Positions 27,476-36,423 of a stretch of 64,000 nucleotides of DNA are shown here, piece after piece. A program made the position numbers and the translations under genes. How positions within the stretch are numbered: the stretch's first letter is position 1; every line of letters starts with the position of its first letter. The notes under the pieces are model-generated. The model had not been told where the DNA came from and made no database searches. It was given only the letters and a program-made list of their open reading frames with translations. Origin of the DNA: Nioella halotolerans (GTDB lineage Bacteria; Pseudomonadota; Alphaproteobacteria; Rhodobacterales; Rhodobacteraceae); assembly GCA_003428585.1 (NCBI GenBank), contig QVQC01000055.1:1-64000 (forward strand), written 5' to 3'.

Positions 27476-29125
27476 ATGGCCGAGATCGAACGCGAATCGA
27501 TGGAATATGATGTTGTGATCGTGGGCGCCGGTCCGGCGGGCCTGTCTGCGGCGATCCGCCTCAAGCAGCTGGACGCCGATCTGAGCGTCGTGGTGCTGGA
27601 AAAGGGCTCCGAGGTGGGGGCGCACATCCTGTCGGGCGCGGTGCTGGATCCCTGCGGCCTCGATACTCTGATGCCCGACTGGAAAGCAAAGGGCGCGCCG
27701 CTCGACACCCCGGTGACGGAGGATCATTTCTACGTTCTCGGCGAGGCCGGGCAGATGCGGGTGCCGAATTTTCCGATGCCGCCCCTGATGAACAACCACG
27801 GCAATTACATCGTCTCGATGGGCAATGTCTGCCGCTGGATGGCGGAACAGGCAGAGGAGATGGGGGTGGAAATCTTCCCCGGGATGGCCTGTTCGGAAAT
27901 GGTTTATGGCGAGAACGGTGAGGTCAAGGGCGTCGTGGCCGGCGTCTTCGGGCTGGAGGCGGATGGCTCGATCGGTGAAAACACCGAACCCGGTATGGAA
28001 CTGCACGGCAAATACGTCTTCCTGTCGGAGGGCGTTCGCGGGTCGCTGTCGAAAGAAGTGATCGCCAGATACAACCTGTCGGACGGGCACGAGCCGCAGA
28101 AATTCGGCCTCGGCATGAAGGAAATCTGGGAAATCGACCCCGACAAGCATCGCCCGGGCTCCGTCACTCACACCATGGGCTGGCCGCTTGGCAAGAATGC
28201 CGGCGGCGGGTCATTCATCTATCACCTCGAGAACAACCAGGTCTATGTCGGTTTCGTGGTGCATCTGAACTACCGCAACCCGCATCTTTACCCCTACATG
28301 GAATTCCAGCGGTTCAAGCACCACCCGATGGTGGCCGACCTGCTGAAGGGCGGCAAGCGCGTGGCCTACGGCGCGCGCGCGATCACCGAGGGCGGTTACC
28401 AGTCGATGCCCAAGATGGTGGCACCCGGTGTCGCGCTTCTGGGCTGCTCGGTCGGCATGGTCAACCTGCCGCGGATCAAGGGCAACCACAACGCGATGCT
28501 CTCGGGCAAGGCGGCGGCAGAGGCCGCGCACGAGGCGATCAAGGCGGGCCGGTCTTCCGACGAGCTGACCGGCTACGAGGCAGAGGTGCGCGGCGGCCCG
28601 ATCGGCAAGGACCTGAAAAAGGTGCGCAACGTCAAGCCGATGTGGTCGAAATGGGGGCTGTCGGCGTCGCTGGTGGCCGGCGGTTTCGACATGTGGACCA
28701 ACAGCCTTCTCGGCCTGTCCCTGTTCGGCACGATGAAACACGGCAAGACCGATGCGGCGGCCACCGAACCGGCCAGCAAGCACAAGGTGATCGACTATCC
28801 AAGGCCCGACGGCAAACTCAGCTTCGACCGGCTGACCAATGTCAGCTACTCGATGACCAATCACGAGGAAAGCCAGCCGGCGCACCTGCACCTGAAGGAT
28901 GCCAGCGTTCCGATCACGGTCAACCTGCCGCAATACGCGGAACCGGCGCAGCGCTATTGCCCGGCAGGGGTCTACGAAGTGGTGCACAAGGATGGCGAAG
29001 ACCGGTTCGTCATCAACTTTCAGAACTGCGTTCACTGCAAGACCTGTGACATCAAGGACCCCAGCCAGAATATCAACTGGGTCACGCCGCAGGGCGGGGA
29101 CGGACCGAACTACCCCAACATGTGA
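27476..29125 (+). CDS. Electron transfer flavoprotein-ubiquinone oxidoreductase
   Basis: A 549-residue inner-membrane-associated flavoprotein that passes electrons from ETF (fatty-acid and amino-acid dehydrogenases) to ubiquinone. The FAD site is DVVIVGAGPAGLSAAIRLKQ near the N-terminus; the C-terminal 4Fe-4S site has CPAGVYEV and NCVHCKTCDIKDP; the membrane-binding and quinone region includes GGGSFIYHLENNQVYVGFV. The ATG at 27476 has GGAAGGG at good spacing; an ATG at 27467 is too close to it. It would serve acyl-CoA dehydrogenases such as the one at 62462. Single gene, no partner genes beside it. Confidence 0.95.
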   Translation: MAEIERESMEYDVVIVGAGPAGLSAAIRLKQLDADLSVVVLEKGSEVGAHILSGAVLDPCGLDTLMPDWKAKGAPLDTPVTEDHFYVLGEAGQMRVPNFPMPPLMNNHGNYIVSMGNVCRWMAEQAEEMGVEIFPGMACSEMVYGENGEVKGVVAGVFGLEADGSIGENTEPGMELHGKYVFLSEGVRGSLSKEVIARYNLSDGHEPQKFGLGMKEIWEIDPDKHRPGSVTHTMGWPLGKNAGGGSFIYHLENNQVYVGFVVHLNYRNPHLYPYMEFQRFKHHPMVADLLKGGKRVAYGARAITEGGYQSMPKMVAPGVALLGCSVGMVNLPRIKGNHNAMLSGKAAAEAAHEAIKAGRSSDELTGYEAEVRGGPIGKDLKKVRNVKPMWSKWGLSASLVAGGFDMWTNSLLGLSLFGTMKHGKTDAAATEPASKHKVIDYPRPDGKLSFDRLTNVSYSMTNHEESQPAHLHLKDASVPITVNLPQYAEPAQRYCPAGVYEVVHKDGEDRFVINFQNCVHCKTCDIKDPSQNINWVTPQGGDGPNYPNM

Positions 29126-29235
29126 TCACTTCACCGGCAGCGAACGACAAAAACGGGGCGTCCATCGGGCGCCCCGCATTGCGTCCCGGGGGTGCGCGAC
29201 CTACTCTCTGCATCAGGACCGAGCAGGAGATGTCT

Positions 29236-30939
29236 ATGCGAACCCTTTCCCGTCTTGCGCTGATCATCGGCTTGGGGCTCTCTGCCCCGGCGGCGGCGCA
29301 GTTCACCGTCCCGCTGCAAAGCGGACTGGCCGGGGCCTACCTTGCCGCGCGCAACGCCGCCATTGCCGGGGATCACCGCGAAGCGGCGGTGCAATTCCAG
29401 CGGGTGCTGCGCGAAGACCCGGACAACGAAACCGTTCTGGGCGACGTGTTGCTGGCGCTTGCCGCCATCGGGGACTGGACGCAGGCGGCGACCTACGCGG
29501 CGCGGGTGCCGGAGGAAACCGAGGAGCGCGATTTCGCCAACCTCGTGCAACAGGTCGTGCGGCTGCGCGACGGCGCGTTCGCCGAGGCGCGGGAGGCGAC
29601 GGCCAACGAGATCGGCGCAGGCCCCCTGATCGACCCGCTGCTGGAGGCGTGGCTATACCTTGCCGACGGCGACATGACCCGTGCCACGCAAACCTTCGAG
29701 GCGATGCTCGACGTGAACAGCCCGCTGGCCGGTCTGGTGCCCTATCACCTCGCGCTCGCGCGCGCCTCGGTCGGCGATTTCGAAGGGGCGGAGGCGATCT
29801 TCTCGGGTGAGGTCTACGGCCAGTTGCAGCTCAGCACGCGCGGCGTGCAGGCCCATGCGCAGATCCTCGTGCAGCTCGACCGGGCCGAGGACGCGCTGCA
29901 ATTGCTGGATGCGGCGCTGTCTCGGCAGGCGAATCAGGCGCTGTTCGAGCTGCGCGACCAGATCGCCGCCGACCCGACCCGGCCCTACGATTTCGTGCTG
30001 ACACCCGCCGAGGGCATGGCCGAGGTGTTCTTCTCCCTGTCCCGCGCGCTTGGCACCGAGGCGGGCACCAACCTGCCGCTGGTCTATGCCCGCGCCGCCT
30101 ATGCCATCGACCCCGATCACGTGGAGGCCGTGCTGCTGGCGGGCGATATCCTGTCGGACGCGGGTCAATCCAGCATGGCGGTCGACGCCTACGAGCTTGT
30201 CTCGCGCGAGAACCCGCTGTTCGTCGATGCGGAGGTCGGCCGCTCCGAGGCGCTTTACCAGCTTGGCAACGTGGACGCGGCGATCGAGGTGCTGCGCGCC
30301 CTGTCGCGGGATTATCCGGGGCTGGCCTCCGTGCATACCGCGCTTGGCGACGTTTTGCGGCGCGAGGACCGGTTCGAAGCGGCGGCGACCGCCTATACCA
30401 ATGCCGTCGATCTCATCAACCGGGATCAGGAACGCTACTGGTTCCTGTTCTATTCACGGGCGATCAGCTACGAGCGATCCGACCATTGGGAGGCGGCGGA
30501 GGCCGATTTCCGCCACGCCCTGACGCTGCGACCGGATCAGCCCAACGTTCTGAATTACCTTGGCTATTCGCTGGTGGAACAGGACCGCAACCTCGATGAG
30601 GCGCTCGACATGATCCAGCGGGCGGTCGCGGCGCGCCCGGACAGCGGTTTCATCGTCGACTCGCTCGGCTGGGTCTTCTACCGGCTGGGCCGGTTCGAAG
30701 AAGCCGTCTCGCCGATGGAACGCGCGGTGGAGCTTGAGCCGAACGATCCCATCATCAACGACCACCTTGGTGACGTCTACTGGATGGTGGGCCGCTACCG
30801 CGAGGCCGAGTTCCAGTGGAGCAGGGCGCTTTCCTTCGACCCGGAGCCGGCGGAGGCGGAGCGCATCCGCGCCAAGCTGGAATTCGGCCTCGACGCGGTG
30901 CTGTCGGAGGAGGAGGCGGACGCGGGCCCGAGACCGTGA
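29236..30939 (+). CDS. Secreted TPR-repeat protein
   Basis: A 567-residue protein with a cleavable signal peptide (MRTLSRLALIIGLGLSAPAA, AQ) and tetratricopeptide repeats along its length, clearest at the C-terminus (NVLNYLGYSLVEQDRNLDEA, then IVDSLGWVFYRLGRFEEAV and HLGDVYWMVGRYREAEFQW). TPR proteins are scaffolds; a periplasmic or outer-membrane role is likely. The ATG at 29236 is chosen because AGGAG lies six bases upstream; the ATG at 29230 is too close to it. Its stop overlaps the ispE GTG, a coupling also seen in related genomes as I recall. Partner unknown. Confidence 0.82.
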   Translation: MRTLSRLALIIGLGLSAPAAAQFTVPLQSGLAGAYLAARNAAIAGDHREAAVQFQRVLREDPDNETVLGDVLLALAAIGDWTQAATYAARVPEETEERDFANLVQQVVRLRDGAFAEAREATANEIGAGPLIDPLLEAWLYLADGDMTRATQTFEAMLDVNSPLAGLVPYHLALARASVGDFEGAEAIFSGEVYGQLQLSTRGVQAHAQILVQLDRAEDALQLLDAALSRQANQALFELRDQIAADPTRPYDFVLTPAEGMAEVFFSLSRALGTEAGTNLPLVYARAAYAIDPDHVEAVLLAGDILSDAGQSSMAVDAYELVSRENPLFVDAEVGRSEALYQLGNVDAAIEVLRALSRDYPGLASVHTALGDVLRREDRFEAAATAYTNAVDLINRDQERYWFLFYSRAISYERSDHWEAAEADFRHALTLRPDQPNVLNYLGYSLVEQDRNLDEALDMIQRAVAARPDSGFIVDSLGWVFYRLGRFEEAVSPMERAVELEPNDPIINDHLGDVYWMVGRYREAEFQWSRALSFDPEPAEAERIRAKLEFGLDAVLSEEEADAGPRP

Positions 30940-31766
30940 TCGAGCAAAGCGCCCCGGCCAAGGTCAACCTGTCCCTGCACGTGACCGGGCAGCGGGCGGA
31001 TCGCTATCACCTGCTCGACTCGCTGGTCGTGTTCGCAAGGATCGGGGACAGGCTCGCCGTCCAGCCATCGGATGAACTGTCGCTGTCAATCGGCGGCGAC
31101 ATGGCCGCAGGGGTGCCGCCGGGGCCGGAAAACCTCGTCCTGCGGGCCGCGGCAATGCTGGCACCCGGGCAGGGCGCGCGGATCATGCTGGAAAAGGCGC
31201 TGCCCCACGCGGCGGGGCTGGGGGGCGGATCGGCCGACGCAGCGGCAGCCTTGCGGGCGCTGTCGCGGCTTTGGAACCTGCCATTGCCGCCGGTTGCGGA
31301 AATCCTGACGCTCGGCGCGGATGTGCCGGTCTGCCTGTCCTCGGCGCCACAACGGATGGCGGGTATCGGCGAAAGCCTGTCGGCCGTGCCGCCCGTGCCG
31401 CCGCTATACGCGGTCCTGGTCAACCCGCGCGTGACGGTGCCCACGGGCGCCGTATTCCGGGCGCTGTCGTGCAAGGATAACCCGGCGATGGGGGCACCCG
31501 ACTGGCACGATTTCGAGACCTTCGTCGACTGGCTGTCGCGGCAGCGCAACGACCTTCAGACGCCGGCGATTGCCGTCGCGCCTGCAATCGGGACCGCGCT
31601 TGCCGCGCTGCAATGCGAAGACGCGCGTCTCGCGCGGATGAGTGGTTCCGGCGCGACCTGCTTCGGCCTGTTCGAAACGGCTAAGGGGGCCGAGGCCGCT
31701 GCCGCCTCTCTCTTCGCCACCCACCCCGATTGGTGGGTCCGGGCGACGCCGCTGCTCACTGGCTGA
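30936..31766 (+). CDS. ispE: 4-diphosphocytidyl-2-C-methyl-D-erythritol kinase
   Basis: A 276-residue GHMP kinase of the MEP isoprenoid pathway. It phosphorylates the 2-hydroxyl of CDP-methylerythritol. The N-terminal SAPAKVNLSLHVTGQRADRY and the ATP-binding PHAAGLGGGSADAAAALR are diagnostic; the C-terminal MSGSGATCFGLF is the third GHMP motif. The GTG at 30936 overlaps the stop of the TPR gene (GTGA), so translation is coupled. It is convergent with ispB, another isoprenoid gene, six bases away. Confidence 0.95.
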   Translation: MIEQSAPAKVNLSLHVTGQRADRYHLLDSLVVFARIGDRLAVQPSDELSLSIGGDMAAGVPPGPENLVLRAAAMLAPGQGARIMLEKALPHAAGLGGGSADAAAALRALSRLWNLPLPPVAEILTLGADVPVCLSSAPQRMAGIGESLSAVPPVPPLYAVLVNPRVTVPTGAVFRALSCKDNPAMGAPDWHDFETFVDWLSRQRNDLQTPAIAVAPAIGTALAALQCEDARLARMSGSGATCFGLFETAKGAEAAAASLFATHPDWWVRATPLLTG

Positions 31767-31772
31767 CCGGAC

Positions 31773-32774
31773 TCAGCTGATCCGGTCGACCACGAAATCC
31801 GCCAGCTCGGCCAGCATCGCGCGCAAGGGATGGTCCGGCAGTTCACCAAGAGCGGCCCGCGCCGCATCGCGGTAGGCCAGCGCCTCGGCCCGCGTCTCTT
31901 CCAGCGCGCCATGCTTGCGCAACAACGTCAGCGCGTGATCGAGATCGCCCTCTTCCTGTCGGCCCTTCTCGATGGTGCGATGCCAGAAGGCGCGCTCCGC
32001 CACGTCGGCCTCGGCCACCGCCTTGATCACCGGCAGGGTCAGCTTGCGTTCCCGGAAATCGTCGCCGGTATTCTTGCCCATCTCGCCCGCTGCGCCGCCG
32101 TAATCCAGAAGGTCATCGACGATCTGGAAACTCATGCCAAGCGCATCGCCATAGCGCGCCAAGGCGCCGACCATTGGCTCCGGCGCGCCGGCGATGATGC
32201 CGCCGACCTCGGTCGCGGCCTCGAACAGGGCCGCCGTCTTTCCGCGGATCACCTGCCGGTAGATGCCCTCGTCCGTCTGCAGATCCTGCGCCGCGGTCAG
32301 TTGCAGCACTTCGCCTTCGGCAATCGTGGCCGAGGCGTTGGACAGGATGTCCAGCACACGCAACGATCCGCATTCGACCATCAACTGGAAGGCGCGCGAG
32401 AACAGGTAATCGCCCACCAGGACGGAGGACTTGTTGTCCCACAGCAGGTTCGCCGTCGGTCGTCCACGCCGCCGGTCGCTTTCATCCACCACGTCGTCAT
32501 GCAGAAGCGTGGCGGTGTGGATGAACTCGACCGTCGCGGCCAGCTTGCAGTGATCCTCGCCTGCATAGCCGCACAGCCGCGCGGCGGCCAGCGTCATCAG
32601 CGGGCGGATCCGTTTGCCCCCCGCCTCGACCAGATGCGTCGTTACTTCCGGAATACGCGGCGCGTGTTCGGATGCCATGCGTTTGCGGATAAGGTGGTTG
32701 ACCGCCTCCATATCCGCGCTCAGATACTCGCGCAGGCGGTCATGCGGCTTCATGGCGGCGTCGGCAAGGCTCAT
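31773..32774 (-). CDS. ispB: Polyprenyl diphosphate synthase (octaprenyl/decaprenyl type)
   Basis: A 333-residue trans-prenyltransferase making the side chain of ubiquinone from IPP and an allylic primer. The first Asp-rich motif is LLHDDVVDESD (Asp93, Asp94, Asp97), the second VDDLLDYGG; GGKRIRPLM binds pyrophosphate. Chain length (C40 or C50) cannot be fixed from sequence; Rhodobacteraceae make Q10. The ATG at 32774 has a GGAAG ribosome site and gives the family length. It is divergent from a DUF2007 gene 55 nt away, a usual neighbour in this group. Confidence 0.92.
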   Translation of the reverse strand: MSLADAAMKPHDRLREYLSADMEAVNHLIRKRMASEHAPRIPEVTTHLVEAGGKRIRPLMTLAAARLCGYAGEDHCKLAATVEFIHTATLLHDDVVDESDRRRGRPTANLLWDNKSSVLVGDYLFSRAFQLMVECGSLRVLDILSNASATIAEGEVLQLTAAQDLQTDEGIYRQVIRGKTAALFEAATEVGGIIAGAPEPMVGALARYGDALGMSFQIVDDLLDYGGAAGEMGKNTGDDFRERKLTLPVIKAVAEADVAERAFWHRTIEKGRQEEGDLDHALTLLRKHGALEETRAEALAYRDAARAALGELPDHPLRAMLAELADFVVDRIS

Positions 32775-32829
32775 CCCGGGGGTCTTCCTTCTCTCGACAT
32801 TTCGGCGTCGCGGGCCTATCAGGCCAGTC

Positions 32830-33048
32830 ATGAAAGAACTTTTGCGCAGCACCGACCCGACCGTCATTGCCTTCGCCTCGGCGCTTCTGTCCGGCGAGGG
32901 TATAGAGGTGTTCGAACTGGACGTCCATATGAGCGTGCTGGAAGGCTCCATAGGCGTTTTGCCGCGCCGCATGATGGTGCGCGACGAAGACCTGACCGCC
33001 GCCGAACGCGTCTTGCGCGACAACGAGATCCCGTTCGGACGCGGGTGA
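32830..33048 (+). CDS. DUF2007-like small protein
   Basis: A 72-residue protein (MKELLRSTDPTVIAFASALL ...) of the DUF2007 type, small alpha/beta proteins sometimes listed as putative signal-transducing proteins. The pattern of residues (VLPRRMMVRDEDLTAAERVL) fits that family. The stop TGA is followed directly by the ATG of the methyltransferase gene, so they form an operon. Function unknown. Confidence 0.75.
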   Translation: MKELLRSTDPTVIAFASALLSGEGIEVFELDVHMSVLEGSIGVLPRRMMVRDEDLTAAERVLRDNEIPFGRG

Positions 33049-33801
33049 ATGGCCTTTGCCGAGTCTGACCTGACGCGCGATGCCTTCCTCGGCGGGCGTG
33101 TTTCCGCGTGGCAGCCCCGCCACGGCTACCGCGCCGCAACCGACCCCGTTCTGCTGGCCGCCGCGGTCGAGGCGCGGGCGGGGCAAAGCGTGCTGGAGCT
33201 TGGCTGCGGTGCCGGGGTCGCGTCGCTGTGTCTTGCCGCGCGGGTGCCCGGCCTTCGGATCACGGGGGTCGAACGACAGGCGGATTATGCCGATCTGGCG
33301 CGGCGCAACGCGGGCGAGGGGATGGAGGTCATCGCCGCCGATATCGCCGACCTGCCCGCCGACCTGCGGCAGCGCAGCTTCGATCACGTCATTGCCAACC
33401 CGCCCTATTACCCGGCTGGCGGCGGCACATCGGCCCGCGATGCCGGCCGCGAGGCGGCCCTGCGCGAGAAGACCCCGCTTGACCTCTGGGTCGCTACCGC
33501 CGCGCGCCGGCTGGCGCCCAAGGGCTGGTTCACCGCGATCCTGTCCACCGACCGGCTGCCGGAGTTGATGTCGGCGGTTGCGCCCCGGCTCGGCTCGCTC
33601 AGTCTGCGACCCCTCGCGGCGCGGGAGGGGCGGGCGGCGTCCCGCGTGATCCTGCGGGCCCGCAAGGGGGGACGCGGGCCCTTCACCCTGCTGCCGCCCT
33701 TGGTGCTGCACCGGGGCCAGAGCCATTCCGCCGACGGCGACGATTACACCCCCGCGGTCAGCGAGATCCTGCGCAACGCCGCCCCGCTGACATGGGCCTG
33801 A
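33049..33801 (+). CDS. N6-adenine methyltransferase, TrmN6-like
   Basis: A 250-residue Rossmann-fold SAM methyltransferase. SAM motif I is VLELGCGAGVASLCLA (residues 47-62) and the N6-amine catalytic motif is NPPYY (near residue 120), as in tRNA1(Val) (adenine37-N6)-methyltransferase. A DNA or rRNA/protein target cannot be excluded, but the length and the VSAWQPRHGYRAATDPVLLA opening fit the TrmN6-like group. It starts immediately after the DUF2007 stop codon. Confidence 0.82.
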   Translation: MAFAESDLTRDAFLGGRVSAWQPRHGYRAATDPVLLAAAVEARAGQSVLELGCGAGVASLCLAARVPGLRITGVERQADYADLARRNAGEGMEVIAADIADLPADLRQRSFDHVIANPPYYPAGGGTSARDAGREAALREKTPLDLWVATAARRLAPKGWFTAILSTDRLPELMSAVAPRLGSLSLRPLAAREGRAASRVILRARKGGRGPFTLLPPLVLHRGQSHSADGDDYTPAVSEILRNAAPLTWA

Positions 33802-33914
33802 TCGGCGGTGATCCGCGACATTCCGACAATTCCACACAGGCTTTGCGTGACACGACTCGCAACCTGTGCTTGGCTTGTCATGTAACGGTTACATAGCGAA
33901 GAGGAGGACATTGA

Positions 33915-34079
33915 ATGTCGATTGGCGCTCACCTTGAGGAACTCAAGCGGAAACACGAAATCCTCGCGCGAAAAGTGGAAGAAGGTCAACGCAGCCCGGG
34001 TGTCAGTGATCTCGATATCCAGGAGCTCAAGAAGCAGAAGCTGCGCCTCAAGGAAGAGATCGCCCGCCTCGATAGCTGA
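33915..34079 (+). CDS. DUF465 (YdcH-like) small coiled-coil protein
   Basis: A 54-residue helical protein: MSIGAHLEELKRKHEILARK at the N-terminus, then a second charged helix (ELKKQKLRLKEEIARLDS). This two-helix, Leu/Lys/Glu-rich hairpin is typical of DUF465/YdcH proteins, small cytosolic proteins of unknown function. A GAGGAGG ribosome site lies upstream. A 22-bp tandem duplication covers its stop codon, and a strong terminator follows, so it is likely a monocistronic, well expressed gene. Confidence 0.85.
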   Translation: MSIGAHLEELKRKHEILARKVEEGQRSPGVSDLDIQELKKQKLRLKEEIARLDS

Positions 34080-34117
34080 TCCAGCCCGGCCCGTCAGCTG
34101 ATCCAGCTCGGCCCGTC
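34074..34117 (+). repeat. 22-bp tandem duplication over the DUF465 stop codon
   Basis: AGCTGATCCAGCCCGGCCCG-TC (34074-34095) is repeated directly at 34096-34117 with a single C/T difference. The first copy includes the stop codon, so the second copy adds an untranslated duplicate just before the terminator. Confidence 0.85.
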
Positions 34118-34135
34118 CGGGTGACATGAAACGGG

Positions 34136-34170
34136 AAAGGCCCCCGCCAGTGGTTGGCGAGGGCCTTTTT
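34136..34170 (+). terminator. Rho-independent terminator after the DUF465 gene
   Basis: A 14-bp stem (34136-34149 with 34155-34168, one mismatch), loop GTGGT, followed by TTTTT. It sits between the DUF465 gene and the convergent phaB gene and may serve both strands. Confidence 0.85.
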
Positions 34171-34199
34171 CGTAGGGATTCCGTGGTCCGGCGCGGCGC

Positions 34200-34922
34200 T
34201 TAGACGAAGAACTGCGCGCCGTTGGCCGAGATGGTGGAGCCGTTGATAAACCCTGCATCGTCGGAGGCAAGGAAGGCCACGCAGCGCGCAATTTCCTCGG
34301 GCTCGCCCAGTCGGCCGGCCGGGATCTGCGAAATGATCGCTTCGCGCACCTTCTCCGGCACCGCCATGACCATTTCGGTGGCGATGTAGCCCGGGCAGAC
34401 GGCATTCGCGGTGATGCCCGCGCGCGCGCCTTCTTGCGCCAGCGACTTGATGATGCCGAGGTCGCCGGCCTTGGTCGCGGCGTAGTTCACCTGTGCGAAC
34501 TGGCCCTTCTGGCCATTGATCGAGGAAATCACGATGACGCGCCCGAACTTGCGTTCACGCATCCCCGGCCAGACCGGGTGGACGGTGTTGAACACGCCGG
34601 TGAGGTTGGTGTCGATCACCTCTTTCCACTGTTCGGGCGTCATCTTGTGGAACGGTGCGTCGCGGGTGATGCCGGCATTTGCGACCACCACGTCGATCGG
34701 GCCGAGATCGGCCTCGACCTTGGCGATGCCCTCCTTCGAGGCCTCGTAATCGGCCACGTTCCACTTGTAGGTCTTGATGCCGGTGGCCTCGGTGAAGGCG
34801 GCGGCCTTCTCGTCGTTGCCGGCATAGGTGGCGGCCACGTCGTAGCCTTCGGACTTCAGTGCCTTTGAAATCGCTTCACCGATCCCGCGCGAGCCGCCGG
34901 TGACGAGTGCAACTCTTGCCAT
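34200..34922 (-). CDS. phaB: Acetoacetyl-CoA reductase
   Basis: A 240-residue short-chain dehydrogenase that reduces acetoacetyl-CoA to (R)-3-hydroxybutyryl-CoA for polyhydroxybutyrate. The NADPH site is LVTGGSRGIGEAISKAL; the catalytic Tyr and Lys are in NYAATKAG; the ISSINGQKGQFAQ segment and C-terminal NGAQFFV are diagnostic of PhaB. It follows phaA on the minus strand after a 156-nt gap containing an 8-bp GC hairpin (35035-35056) without a clear T tract, so the two may be one transcript with attenuation. No phaC is visible. Confidence 0.95.
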   Translation of the reverse strand: MARVALVTGGSRGIGEAISKALKSEGYDVAATYAGNDEKAAAFTEATGIKTYKWNVADYEASKEGIAKVEADLGPIDVVVANAGITRDAPFHKMTPEQWKEVIDTNLTGVFNTVHPVWPGMRERKFGRVIVISSINGQKGQFAQVNYAATKAGDLGIIKSLAQEGARAGITANAVCPGYIATEMVMAVPEKVREAIISQIPAGRLGEPEEIARCVAFLASDDAGFINGSTISANGAQFFV

Positions 34923-35078
34923 GGGTTTCCTCCAGTCTTGTTCAATGCGTTGGTAAATCTGTAACCCGCCCCGACGCCTCGGCGCAACATTGTTTCGTTG
35001 CGTATGCGCCAGATCCGGGTGCTCCCCCGGAAAGGGGGCGCCTTTGGTGGCGCCCCGCAGGTCTTGGAAGTGTGCCGC

Positions 35079-36254
35079 TCAGGGGCGTTCGACGCAAAGC
35101 GCCACGCCCATGCCGCCACCGATACAGAGCGTGGCAAGCCCCTTCTTGGCGTCGCGGCGCTGCATCTCGAACAGCAGGGTGTTGAGAACCCGCGCGCCGG
35201 AGGCGCCGATCGGGTGGCCGATGGCGATGGCGCCGCCATTGACGTTCACGATCGCCGGATCCCAGCCCATGTCCTTGTTGACGGCGCAGGCCTGCGCGGC
35301 AAAGGCTTCGTTGGCTTCCACGAGGTCGAGATCCTCGACCGTCCAGCCGGCTTTCTCAAGCGCCTTGCGGCTGGCGTAGATCGGCCCGACGCCCATTATC
35401 GACGGGTCGAGGCCCGCGGTGGCGTAGGAGGCGATGCGCGCCAGCGGTTCGATGCCACGCTTCTCGGCCTCGTCGGCGGACATCAGCAGGGCACCGGCGG
35501 CCCCGTCGTTGAGGCCGGAGGCATTCGCGGCCGTGACGGAACCATCCTTGGTAAAGGCCGGGCGCAGTTTCTGCAGGCCCTCGATGGTGGCGCCGTGGCG
35601 GATGTATTCATCGCTATCGACGGTGATATCGCCCTTGCGGGTCTTCACGGTGAAAGCTGTGATCTCGTCGGCGAACTTGCCTGCCTTCTGCGCGGCCTCG
35701 GCCTTGTTCTGGCTGGCGACGGCGAACTCGTCCTGCATCTCGCGGCTGATCTGCCACTGCTCGGCCACGTTCTCGGCGGTCTGGCCCATGTGGTAGCCGT
35801 TGAACGCGTCCCACAGGCCATCCTTGATCATCGTATCGACATATTTCATGTCGCCCATCTTCTGGCCCTGGCGAAGGGTTGCGCAATGCGGCGACATGGA
35901 CATGCTTTCCTGCCCGCCGGCTGCCACGATCTTGGCATCGCCCAGCATGATGTGCTGCGTGGCGAGGGCAACGGCGCGCAGGCCGGACCCGCAGACCTGG
36001 TTGATGCCCCATGCGGCGCTTTCCTGCGGGAAGCCGGCCGCGATGTGGGCTTGACGGGCCGGATTCTGGCCTTGGCCGGCGGTCAGAACCTGACCGAGGA
36101 TCGTTTCGGAAATCTCGGATTTGTCGACGCCCGCACGTTCGACCAGTGCATTCAGCACGGTGGCGCCAAGCTCATGGGCCGGGGTGTTTGCGTAGGAGCC
36201 GAGGAAACTGCCCACGGCAGTCCGGGCGGCGGAGGCGATGACGACATTGGTCAT
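35079..36254 (-). CDS. phaA: Acetyl-CoA acetyltransferase (beta-ketothiolase)
   Basis: A 391-residue biosynthetic thiolase condensing two acetyl-CoA to acetoacetyl-CoA. The acyl-accepting Cys88 is in [11 protein letters not shown]; the C-terminal pair is in [16 protein letters not shown] and [11 protein letters not shown]. It feeds PhaB, encoded downstream, in polyhydroxybutyrate synthesis. AAGGGA precedes the ATG at 36254; the in-frame upstream extension to 36371 is not coding. A candidate PhaR operator lies 129 nt upstream, suggesting control by polyhydroxybutyrate state. Confidence 0.96.
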   Translation of the reverse strand: MTNVVIASAARTAVGSFLGSYANTPAHELGATVLNALVERAGVDKSEISETILGQVLTAGQGQNPARQAHIAAGFPQESAAWGINQVCGSGLRAVALATQHIMLGDAKIVAAGGQESMSMSPHCATLRQGQKMGDMKYVDTMIKDGLWDAFNGYHMGQTAENVAEQWQISREMQDEFAVASQNKAEAAQKAGKFADEITAFTVKTRKGDITVDSDEYIRHGATIEGLQKLRPAFTKDGSVTAANASGLNDGAAGALLMSADEAEKRGIEPLARIASYATAGLDPSIMGVGPIYASRKALEKAGWTVEDLDLVEANEAFAAQACAVNKDMGWDPAIVNVNGGAIAIGHPIGASGARVLNTLLFEMQRRDAKKGLATLCIGGGMGVALCVERP

Positions 36255-36382
36255 GTCAGGTCCCTTTCGGTTTCTTGAGGTACACCGGATGGATGACCCA
36301 ATTTCGGTGTTTCGCAAAGGCTTCGGTTGCGCCCGGGCATAACGCCCGAGCGCCTCCGGCTCAACTGACATGGTGTCTCATG

Positions 36383-36393
36383 CTGCGGTGCAG
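36383..36393 (-). promoter_or_regulatory. Candidate PhaR operator upstream of phaA
   Basis: CTGCGGTGCAG (36383-36393) matches the CTGC-N3/4-GCAG site that I recall for Paracoccus denitrificans PhaR, the polyhydroxybutyrate-sensing repressor. It lies in the 169-nt gap before phaA. The match is short, so chance occurrence in GC-rich DNA is possible. Confidence 0.4.
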
Positions 36394-36423
36394 ATATCGC
36401 GTGGGTTGTGAATGGCCTTGGCG

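Noticed and set aside
35035..35056. Terminator between phaA and phaB
   Set aside because: An 8-bp stem exists but the minus strand continues with CCCC and a short TTT, not a proper T tract; kept only as a note under phaB.
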